A stretch of 38,147 nucleotides of DNA from Conidiobolus incongruus B7586 (taxonomy: Eukaryota; Entomophthoromycota; Entomophthoromycetes; Entomophthorales; Conidiobolaceae), in contig JNEM01006479.1 of NCBI GenBank assembly GCA_000697335.1, positions 1-38,147 on the forward strand, in the 5' to 3' direction. This document shows positions 22,489 to 31,650 of the stretch, piece by piece. The first letter of the stretch is position 1; each line of letters opens with the position of its first letter. Below the pieces are notes generated by a model. That model was not told the DNA's origin. It was given only the letters and a program-made list of their open reading frames with translations, and made no database searches. Made by a program: the position numbers and the translations under genes.

Positions 22489-23844
22489 ATGTTTTGGTGG
22501 TCGGAAAGTCCCAATAGTTTTTTATTTCGTCAATTGATCAAATTTATCAATCATAGTATTTCAACTTTAATTGGTTTACCATTATCTGTATTGAGAACCT
22601 CATTGAATACCGCTTTATATGCTTATAGTTTTATTATTAGTTCCAAAGATGAAGTTGTCCCTATCTACTTCCGGAAGCTTGCACATAAAATGGTTAAAAA
22701 CTATTGTCTAATGGTCTATAAAGACTATCCTGGGGTTCAGGATGAGGATTATGATAATATGGATCCAATATACTTGAAGTATCCAAATTATCAAGATAAT
22801 CTACAAAATAAAAAATTTCTTTATTTTATTCATGGAGGTGGATTTTTCATCGGTAAACCAGAAATTATTTTTGGACTTTTAAATGAACTGGCAAAGAGCG
22901 CTGAATCTGTTAGTGCTGCTATTGAATATCGTAAAATCCCTGAAAATTCAATCTTTTCATGTTTAGAAGATTCCCTTGCAGGCTATCTATACCTCGTGGG
23001 ATCAATTGAAAAGGGCGGGAAGGGTGTCAAATCATCTAATATTGTCATTAGTGGCGATAGTGCGGGTGGTGGCTTAGCTGCAATGATTTGCCATTTCCTT
23101 CGTAATACCCATCAGCCACTTCCTGCAGGTAATGTCATGTTATCGCCAAATCTAGATTTAACATTTTCTCAGCCTAGCGAACTAATAATGGGTGAAAAGT
23201 GTATCATTCCAGGACCTCTACCTACCCCAATTATTGACAGGAATTTAACAATTACAGCCCAAATCTGGTCCGCACCTTACCTTGGTACAGATGACGAAAC
23301 TCGAAATAGGATGGCTAAGGATGGATCAATATTCGGTCCTAAGCGGATAACATACTGGCCATTACTGAGTCCGATGCTTGATCCAGATCTGTCAGGGTTA
23401 CCACCCACCTTAATAATCAATGGAGAAACGGATTCATTTAGAGATTATGGGATTATTTACGCCAGACAAATGTTCAAACAAAAAATTCCAGAGAAAGGAA
23501 TAATACCACCAATGACTCTTCAAATCTATGAGGAGCAACCTCATGATTTTACAATTCTACCACTTTCACCCTTCCATGATCTTGCTATAGAACGTGCTGC
23601 CAATTTTATCAAGGCTGCACATTTCCCTCCAAAATTTATACCACAACCATATACTATTCAAGACAGCATTACAGCTTCAAAATTCGGAAAAGTGCCTGAG
23701 TTATCTAAAAATAAGTTTGAAGCCTACTTCCAAGCAGCAGATACACTCCCAAAGCCTTACGAACCATTATATCCACACAATCCAGTAAAAGTATGGGATT
23801 GGAGTGGAACAAACTATTTCGTCAATTGGACACTTTTAATCTGA
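22489..23844 (+). CDS. Alpha/beta hydrolase, HSL / steryl-acetyl-hydrolase-like (451 aa)
   Basis: Third intact hydrolase of the array. HGGG at 115-118, YRKIPE at 147-152, SGDSAGGG with nucleophile Ser191, Asp315 in NGETDSFRD, His352 in QPHDF; the triad is complete. One small difference is Ser in place of the first Gly of the elbow (ISGDSAG rather than GGDSAG). The N-terminus is hydrophobic and aromatic (MFWW..., then FLFRQLIKFI and LPLSVLR), which may form a membrane-associating helix as in ER-bound steryl deacetylases; that is inference. The tail ends WDWSGTNYFVNWTLLI. Gapless with the second copy, so these two are the closest pair. Intronless; ATG start at the paralogue-matching position; stop TGA. 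Confidence 0.92.
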   Translation: MFWWSESPNSFLFRQLIKFINHSISTLIGLPLSVLRTSLNTALYAYSFIISSKDEVVPIYFRKLAHKMVKNYCLMVYKDYPGVQDEDYDNMDPIYLKYPNYQDNLQNKKFLYFIHGGGFFIGKPEIIFGLLNELAKSAESVSAAIEYRKIPENSIFSCLEDSLAGYLYLVGSIEKGGKGVKSSNIVISGDSAGGGLAAMICHFLRNTHQPLPAGNVMLSPNLDLTFSQPSELIMGEKCIIPGPLPTPIIDRNLTITAQIWSAPYLGTDDETRNRMAKDGSIFGPKRITYWPLLSPMLDPDLSGLPPTLIINGETDSFRDYGIIYARQMFKQKIPEKGIIPPMTLQIYEEQPHDFTILPLSPFHDLAIERAANFIKAAHFPPKFIPQPYTIQDSITASKFGKVPELSKNKFEAYFQAADTLPKPYEPLYPHNPVKVWDWSGTNYFVNWTLLI

Positions 23845-23903
23845 ATTATACGTCCATATAAAATAATATTTTACAGATTTGACTCTAAAAATTAGTTCAA
23901 AAA

Positions 23904-23909
23904 AATAAA
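23904..23909 (+). terminator. AATAAA polyadenylation signal
   Basis: AATAAA about 60 bases after the third hydrolase stop. Confidence 0.35.
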
Positions 23910-24089
23910 TTTTCCAATAACAGTATTATTTAATGAATTTAAATTGATATAGCTGAATGATCTATGAATTTCAAATTTCTGAACTAATTAAGTATCAATG
24001 GATATATATTTTACACACTATTATTGTTTTAATATTGTTATATAGACAAATTGTGGAAGCCTTAGAAATTTAAACTATATTGAATATAT

Positions 24090-24330
24090 GGCAGTGTTGT
24101 CGACTTGGCAACTCATTGGATCACCCTAGACTGGCGAGAATCATTCTCCAGAACCAGCTGACATGATGGTTTTGAGCTCATACTGTTCATGGGATTGACG
24201 CTATGGGTTCCATGACGATAAATGCACTTATGGACCCATAGCTGTCGATAAAAGAGCGTAGTCTATTACAAAAGGAAAAGATCTCCTTTTTCTTTGTTGA
24301 AATCTCGACCGAGGCTCGGTTCTCCAACTA
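24090..24330. repeat. GC-richer island made of consecutive hairpins
   Basis: A non-coding block, far GC-richer than its flanks, with four hairpins in about 190 bases. CTG..GAGAAT-C-ATTCTC-CAG lies at 24131-24151. A long stem pairs CTATGGGTTCCAT (24201-24213) with ATGGACCCATAG (24230-24241) with one bulge, extended by GACG/CTGTC. AAAAGGA/TCCTTTT is at 24270-24276 and 24284-24290. The palindrome ACCGAG-G-CTCGGT is at 24308-24320. No protein frame. It could be a structured non-coding RNA, a foldback-type repeat, or an LTR/SINE relic. The motif GAGGCTC...TCTCC.ACT also occurs in the island at 11180-11530. Confidence 0.5.
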
Positions 24331-24567
24331 TTGCTCAAACACTAAATTTCAATAAGAACTATCATTAAGACTAGCAAGAGTCAACTTATCAATTTTACCA
24401 AAATTAGACGGAATGATTTCAGGCCAACTTATCATCATGAACCTCAGAATAGTAGCTTATTTCTCAAATTTGCGTACCATGTTCATTAATCTGCTAGTCA
24501 TATTTGCTCATCGACTTGTTAGGCTTTACCTAGAAGCAATTTCCTCTTCCAGAATCATTGAGTTAAC

Positions 24568-24599
24568 CACGTGACCCTTGCCAAAATAGTAATCACGTG
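24568..24599. promoter_or_regulatory. Pair of CACGTG E-box sites
   Basis: CACGTGAC at 24568 and TCACGTGA at 24593, the CACGTG cores 26 bases apart (about 2.5 helical turns). CACGTG is the binding core of fungal bHLH factors. Two copies this close are unusual in such AT-rich DNA. They lie 2.8 kb upstream of the P450 and 0.7 kb downstream of the hydrolase, so a target gene is not obvious. Confidence 0.3.
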
Positions 24600-26780
24600 A
24601 CACTTCAAATTTTGTTCCATTAAAAAATTCAATTTAACTCTGCCATTAAAATACCAAAAATTAGTTTCATTTCTTTTCAAGATGTTTGAACTCTAATTGA
24701 AATCAGGAATGAATGTATAATAATTATAAAATATAAATGTGAATATATTATAAAATACATTTCCAAAAAAAAATAAAAGGCTGAACACTAAATTATCAAA
24801 ATGGTTCTTTATATATAATTTTAGTTTTTCATTAATATGTTATAAATCAATTTGAAGACTACTCTTTCATAATTCTGAATAAGTTTGAAACTTGATCATT
24901 TATGATCTGCTTTTCAAGTCAAATATATTAAAAGTGTCAATATGAATGAGTAGAAAATCTCTTGCGGAGTTTAGGTTATTTCAATACTCAAACAATAACC
25001 AACCCTGGATTATTTATTAACCCAAAATGCATTAAAAGTTTTATATACTTTATAAATCATCGGTAAAGATATTTTCTAAATTTTCATTATTGATTAAAGA
25101 TTACAAATATTCAATAGTATCATTCTGTCCTTGAAAAAATGGATTATTCCCAATTTGAAATTCATTTTTCATTGATTCGATTAAAATACATAAATCTTCT
25201 AAGTTGTGAATCAAACTAATATCATATGAGATAAAATCAAAACAAATGCAAAAACAGAAAAAAAATGGTTTGTAAATTTGTTGTGATTATCCAGTAATGA
25301 TGAATACTATCATTAGTATATAAATCCGATATATGTGTAGTTTAGAGGTAGATGCTAAATACCAATTTGATTCAATCTATAAAATTATTAAACATTATAA
25401 TGGAATATGATGAAAATTTATTTTCAATCAACCACTAATATTTCTAATTAATGTAACAATTATATAATTTTCAAAAAGACATATTAACCATTTTATATTT
25501 AATACAGTAAATTATTGGTTATTGAATATTATCAAAAAAATTGATAATGAATCATATTTCTTATATTTTTTAAAAAAATACAATATTATTAATTATAATT
25601 GTCTCAAGGATATTTATATTAATTATTATACTAATGTTGCTAATTGTCCTAATTTATGAAATTGTTATTACTCACAATAAAATATGATTTATATAGATAT
25701 ACCGTTAAATTTTCAATACCCATTTTATTAAAATTTATTTAAATTTATGTTCATAAATTATAAGCCAAATTACGCTATTACTTTTTGATAAATTTGAATC
25801 TATTTGGATTAATTTTAGACAAGCTATTATATTGTCTAATGACAACTTATAATAAATTAAAAGCTCTCATAATGAATATTAATGAATTCAATTAAATAAT
25901 ATTAAAACTAATATTAATATAGTACAGTTTTATGTTAGATATTATTATACGGTATTTTATAAACAAACAATATTCCAGATTATCTAATATTAATCTATAA
26001 TTTATCTTCGTTGATTTTCATAATTTATTAACGCCATACATTGATAACAAGCATGGTGCTTCTTTGGATTATATTTTCATCAAAATGTATATTTGGAAAT
26101 TTACTTATAGTTTTCAATATGGAAAATAATTAAAAATTTCAATCATAAAATTGAGATATTGATAATATATTGATAAACAATGAAATAATATCAAAATTTT
26201 AATAATACAATACTCTGGACAATAAATAGTATATAATTATGACTAAAAAAACAAAATATTAATTGTATATATTTTTATCTCTTTTTATTTGTTTTTTTAA
26301 AAAAAAATTGGTTGTATGATACATTATTTAATTTATTTAAAACAACTATTTAATTATAATTCTCAAAAAATTCTCCTTGGCATTGTTACAATATTTATAC
26401 TTAATTAATTTTCAATATTATAAAAGAAATTTGTATTGAAACAATCTCAAAACAAAAGGTATGAATCATTTTTCATTTCCAGTATATTAGTAATTAACTC
26501 TGAAATAGTGATTAATGATACATGGCAACGTAAAATAGTCTGAATAATGTGATTACTGAGAACTTTAAGGGGTTATTTTACACATTTTTGAATTTCAGCA
26601 TTAGTCAATCTAAATACTCATAATTAAACATTTTGATTAAATGATTATCAAATAATAAAGTAATTATATATCCATTTATATTAATTTATAGATATGCAAT
26701 GTAAACTTCAACTTTGCCATATTCTCTAACTGACAAGAGTTTAAAATGAGTTCAATAATTGTTACATGTCATTTGACCTA
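24600..26780. other. AT-rich intergenic DNA
   Basis: No gene or repeat supported. Confidence 0.6.
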
Positions 26781-26799
26781 TATTCATTTTCTGAAAATT

Positions 26800-27150
26800 C
26801 AGTCAACTAGATATTTACCGCTGGCATAATCTCACGAAGAGCTATGGCAGTCATTCTTCTAGCAATGTTAGCTGTCATTGATTGTAGAAACAAACTAACG
26901 AAGAGGGGGGCATATCTGACAAGTCCTCGCGCAATAACAGTAGTTACTGTTCAATCATAAGTTTAAGTAGGATATCGAATATGAAGATTCAAATGAAGTA
27001 GAAAGGGGAATATCTATTGATGTCAAATAATACGAGGTCTATTATAGGTAAAGGAAACCGGGAATATAGTAGGGATGAGAGGGAATTTTCTTAAGGTGAG
27101 TATTTATGGTACCGTGTTAATCATGATTTCTAGATAAGAGTATAATGTCG
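26800..27150. other. GC-richer island with short frames, unknown nature
   Basis: A block distinctly GC-richer than its surroundings, just upstream of the first P450. On the plus strand an ATG frame at 26844-26960 encodes 38 residues with a hydrophobic, signal-like start (MAVILLAMLAVIDC) and a basic remainder. On the minus strand the same bases are also open and read LFLQSMTANIARRMTAIAL, faintly like the N-I-A-G-x-T-K-R-A segment of fungal MFS transporters of the anion:cation symporter group. A strong splice-donor-like AAG|GTGAGT is at about 27093-27101 on the plus strand. Either a small gene, an eroded transporter exon, or a repeat relic. I cannot decide. Confidence 0.25.
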
Positions 27151-27303
27151 AGAGAATGGAAAAGTTGTATTGTTTCACTTCATTACAATATTTATGAATT
27201 TATATTAAATGAAATCATGTTCGTGATAATTATCTTTCATCTTTAACTATTAGATAAATACAATCCAAACAAAATTCAATCCATTATATTGTTTAAAACT
27301 TGA

Positions 27304-27311
27304 TATAAATA
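27304..27311 (+). promoter_or_regulatory. TATA box of first P450
   Basis: TATAAATA, 83 bases before the ATG. The second P450 has the same 8-mer 70 bases before its ATG, so the core promoter appears duplicated with the gene. Confidence 0.5.
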
Positions 27312-27393
27312 AAATCCCTAAAATTGTACCGATTTAAATTTAATATTTAAATGGAATCAAAAACCACAAATTATCATTCAAAATTTTCTTACT

Positions 27394-28878
27394 ATGAATA
27401 CTTTACAATTGATATTGAGTTCGATCTTAGTCATTGTGACTTTAGCACTCTTCCGAATATTCAAACGTCCTAAAAATTTCGGCGATTTGGGTCAATTATC
27501 TTTTATAGATACTATCAAAGGTATAGGAACCAAGCTACCTTATGACAAACAAATAGCCCAAAGGATGAAATATTATGAAAAGTATGGTACTTTTATTAGA
27601 TGGGGACCTATCAGATGGTCAGTATCTAGTAACGATATCAACTTTGCTAAATGAGTGCTACTAGATACGGATACCTTTCCGAAATTGAATTTTATGAAAT
27701 ATACTTCTAAATCACTGTTGGCTAAATTATTTGGATCAGGTCTCGTATTTGTGACTGGTAATGTTTGGAAGAGACAACGAAGAGTTATTAATCCCAGTTT
27801 TAAACAGGGATTTGACGAAGGAGTCATTCAAGAGTGTATGAATGAATTAACTCAACGTATTGATAAGGAAGTTGAGAAAGATATTTTGGTGTATAAATTA
27901 ATGCAGGACTTAACTATTGAAGCTCTTGGAAGAGTTATTATGAATATTCGGTTTGATACAATTTTAGCTCCTGAACGACACGAATTTATCCAGATCTATG
28001 ACAGATTAGCAAAAGCATCATTTTCACAATTATATTTACTTTTCAACTTTGTTGACCGTCCTTGGAATCCGTTCAGATCCCAGTTCCACAAGGACTTGGA
28101 ATATGTTAAGAAATATTTTGATAATTTATTAAATCAGAGAAGATTGGAAGTTGAGAATAATCCCAACAGCGACCAGTTTAAAGACATCTTATCTCTCCTG
28201 ATCAAAGCTAACAAAGAAAACAATGATGAAATGTCTAACACTGAACTAATGTCCAATGTAATGACATTTTTATTAGCTGGGCACGACACCACTGCTCTCA
28301 GCTTGTCAGCTTCACTCTTCCTATTGGCCAAGCATCCTAAAGCTCAGCAAGCCTTAAGGGATGAAATTAATGAAACTTTGAAACTCAACCCTGAATCAAT
28401 CAATGGTAAATCTGCAATTTCTCAAAAGATTTTAAACAATATGCCTTATTTGAATGCTGTTATTAACGAAAGTATGAGATTATACCCCGCAGCATCAGTT
28501 CTCGCTCCAAGGATTACCGAAACTGATGTTTACCACTACGATCAATGCATTCCCAAGGGCACTGTTGTTGAAATTAATGTCATGGCGATTCAGAGAAATC
28601 CCAAGTATTGGGAAAATCCTAATGACTTCGACCCCACCCGATTCCTCAACAATAGTATTAATACTAATAAGATAGACTCCCACTGGATCGCATTTGGAGG
28701 TGGTAGTAGGATGTGCATTGGAATGAATTTTTCCCTACTGGAACAGAGAATTGCCCTGGTGAAGTTAATATCTCAATATCAAGTTGAATTACCAGAGGGA
28801 GCTCCTTCTGAATTACCCTTAACTCCTAATTTTCTATTAGCTTGTCCCGATTTGAAATTGAAATTTAAAAAACTTTGA
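27394..28878 (+). pseudogene. Cytochrome P450 with one in-frame TGA (494 codons)
   Basis: Haem-thiolate mono-oxygenase of the microsomal type. The reading frame is colinear with the intact P450 at 31651 over all 494 codons without an indel. N-terminal membrane anchor at about 4-20 followed by basic residues (FKRPK), C-helix W125/R129, I-helix AGHDTT 295-300, ExxR 359-362 (ESMR), DPTRF 413-417, haem loop FGGGSRMCIG with Cys441. The only lesion is TGA at 27652-27654, codon 87, where the paralogue has CGT (Arg), so a single C-to-T in a CGA codon explains it. Everything after it looks constrained, and the gene itself ends in TGA. Very recent inactivation, a polymorphic null allele, stop readthrough, or a sequencing error are all possible. 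An intron removing it is unlikely because the flanking residues align without a gap. CYP family not assignable here. Confidence 0.88.
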
Positions 28879-31298
28879 AATATATATTTTGAATTTATAA
28901 AGATTATTTTTATAGCTATTTCGTCATTATTTAACAAAAAACATAATATCAGTATATTAATGATTTTTTAAATTATTCATTATACATCTATCATGAAAAT
29001 TAAAGTTATTGAAATCTCCGTTTGTTAATGTATTGGCATTAAGTATAAAAAGTGCATCTGTAATTTAAAAATCATCAATTTGGTCATATTATTAATATAA
29101 TTTACTAATATCAAAATCTATTCTACATACCATCTATCTTTATTACTCATTAAAATTTTAATTTTATGATCGAAATCCATATTTATTACTTATAATTTAT
29201 ACTGATCGAGAAACTTGGTTTTTGTTTATTGATTTTAATTAGTTTTGATTCAAATATTTTAACTATCAGATATTCTAGATCTAATGATAAGCTATCCATT
29301 TTTATAGATCCAGAGGATTTATATATCTTTGATCTATCATTTAACAATTAAATAAAATTTCATAATTTGGATATTCTTTATGTATTAAACTAATCCTGTT
29401 AAAAAACTTTATTAAATCAATGGTAGGTATTTTTCTATTTATCTTTTGAGTCAATATAGTTATTATAATAGAGTCTTTCAAACTATTCATTTTATACATG
29501 ATTATTAATTTTATAATTGATACTCCTTTCAATAATTATATCTTATCTAAGCACATCAATGAATAAAATATATTGTTAATTGCATATTAAATCAATATAT
29601 TTTTCTTGTAATTTATTAAATTTTAAATTAATTCAACCTTGAAAAATCAAAGAATAAAAAACAATTATTTTAAAACTATATAATTATAGTAGATAGTTTG
29701 GTAAATATAGTGCGATATATATCCCCTTATGTTATAGCATTAAATATTTCATCCATTCAATTAGGTTGAAGATCCAAATTTTCAAATTTACAGGACTTAT
29801 ATCTAAAGGGTTGGAATTTGCAAAATATGAAATAATTTTAGATTGACACTTATAATATGGATATCAAGGAAACAATATAACAGCATTTAATCTGTTTGAG
29901 TGTAGGTAATTAACCGGAACTGGATTTAAAGTGAAAAGTTTATGAGCTTTCTTTCTATTTGGGATAAAAAATAAATGACCTCACTTGAGAAACTCTTTAA
30001 TTATAATCTTTAGAATTCAGTTTGAGGTTAAATATATGTACAGTTATACACTGTTATTAAGTGTTATATATAATTTCTAAATATTTGATCATATACTGAA
30101 CATTTTCAATCAGAATTATAAATCTCAGTAATATATATAACATAATGGATTAATTTGATTGTCAGAGCATTATATAAATATAGCATATGATGGATTCAAG
30201 CTTGTTTTTATGTGGTTCACAATTATTCACCCCAAAGCACTTAGATTCATTACAAAATTATTTTTAAATATTCTATACTGTTCAAAAGCCTACTAAACCA
30301 TATTTAATATCAAATTTTTGCTATTTCATACGTTAACAAGAAATATGAGCGAAAAGCATAAATATTTATAAATCAGTTTGATTAAAATATATAAATTAAT
30401 TATATATCATTAAAGAATCAAAGAGTTAAGGTAATAAATGAAGATGATCACTGTGACAAATGATCAACCACATTAAATTGACCTTGAATTTATTAGACCT
30501 ATCATGTAATGAATTATATTGCTGAATTCAAGTGACATTTTTAATAATTTCATTTAGATTATGCATTGAACTTGTCAATGTTGAAAATTAATTATTTCAA
30601 AATAAATTGAATTATAAGACCGAAAATATATGTATTCAGCAATAAGACAAGCTTAAATTCAGTCAATAAAATCATACAAAAAATCAATATCCATTAATTA
30701 TTTTTAAACAATCTCGTATATACTTACAATGTTGTCAAATAATATAATACTTAATCTAAATATATATTTATTATCCATGTGATGCTTTATTAAATTTCAA
30801 TACTTCAACACAAGCTAAACTGATATCAAAATTTTTTAGTCACCATGAAATTTCTGATGAAAACGTGATGATTTAATCTCCTAACTGACTTGATCTTAAA
30901 CTTGTGTAATTGTTTCAATCCTATCATTTAGGTCTTAGTATTTATTTTATTTTAAACTAATTAACTATTTAAACTTGGCTAGTTTTATAATAAATCTCAT
31001 GTGATTTATTCAAACTATTAGTTTATTTTTCAAGATTTATTTCATTCCCAACTTGGTTTAATATTAAATCAATATTGACCAAACCTATGTTTTATGAGAA
31101 TTAATGAGATTTGGCTAAGATTGATTGAAATACAAATCTTATACATCGAGATCGTTTACGATTTCAATAATTGTTTTCGATGAAACAATATGATTTGAAC
31201 AACACTAATTGAAATAAGTGAAATTAGATCAAGATCTTGGGCGAAATCATTTTTATTTTAGATAATAGAACGATATTTGGCAAACACCGTATTAAAAG
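28879..31298. other. AT-rich intergenic DNA between the two P450s
   Basis: No gene supported. The minus-strand frame of 63 residues at 29341-29532 is Ile/Lys/Asn-rich and has no other support. A MITE closes this spacer. Confidence 0.65.
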
Positions 31299-31300
31299 TA

Positions 31301-31441
31301 GACTGCCGATTAGTGCCCTTATTTAAATTCAGAATAGTTGATTTTATTGGTCAACTTTAACTAAAAACAGTCAACTCTACTAAGTTTAGCCAATCAATTA
31401 ATTAATTTATTGATGAAATAAAAGGACACTAATTGGCAGTT
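31301..31441. mobile_element. Short TA-flanked MITE with ~26-bp inverted repeats
   Basis: A 141-base element with matching termini. The left end starts GACTGCCGATTAGTGCCC and the right end, read inward on the other strand, starts AACTGCCAATTAGTGTCC; about 23 of 26 positions agree and the differences are transitions. TA dinucleotides border both ends (31299-31300 and 31442-31443), the target duplication of Tc1/mariner-type elements. There is no coding capacity. The interior contains further short dyads such as AGTTGA...TCAACT, so the whole can fold. Its inner edge is 210 bases before the P450 ATG, placing it inside the likely promoter region. Confidence 0.8.
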
Positions 31442-31573
31442 TAATTTAAATATATCAAAATACAGATGAAGTTTTGCTATAAGGATACAAATTTAATGGA
31501 CTAGATTGTAATTATAACAATAGAGTGCATTAAAGCATATATTCGAGTCCTTCATTCTGTTTCATAGAAATAA

Positions 31574-31581
31574 TATAAATA
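31574..31581 (+). promoter_or_regulatory. TATA box of second P450
   Basis: TATAAATA 70 bases before the ATG, identical to the box of the first P450. Confidence 0.5.
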
Positions 31582-31650
31582 AATATCTCTATCAATTCTC
31601 CAGAAAGAAATTAAATCAAGATTCACTAAGGAAATTTTAATAACATAAGG

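Noticed and set aside
27652-27654. TGA read as an amino acid genome-wide
   Set aside because: TGA is the natural stop of two hydrolases (19071-19073, 23842-23844) and of this P450 itself (28876-28878).
27628-27680. An intron that would remove the in-frame TGA of the first P450
   Set aside because: Residues on both sides of codon 87 align with the second P450 without a gap, so no sequence is available to be an intron; the neighbouring genes are intronless too.
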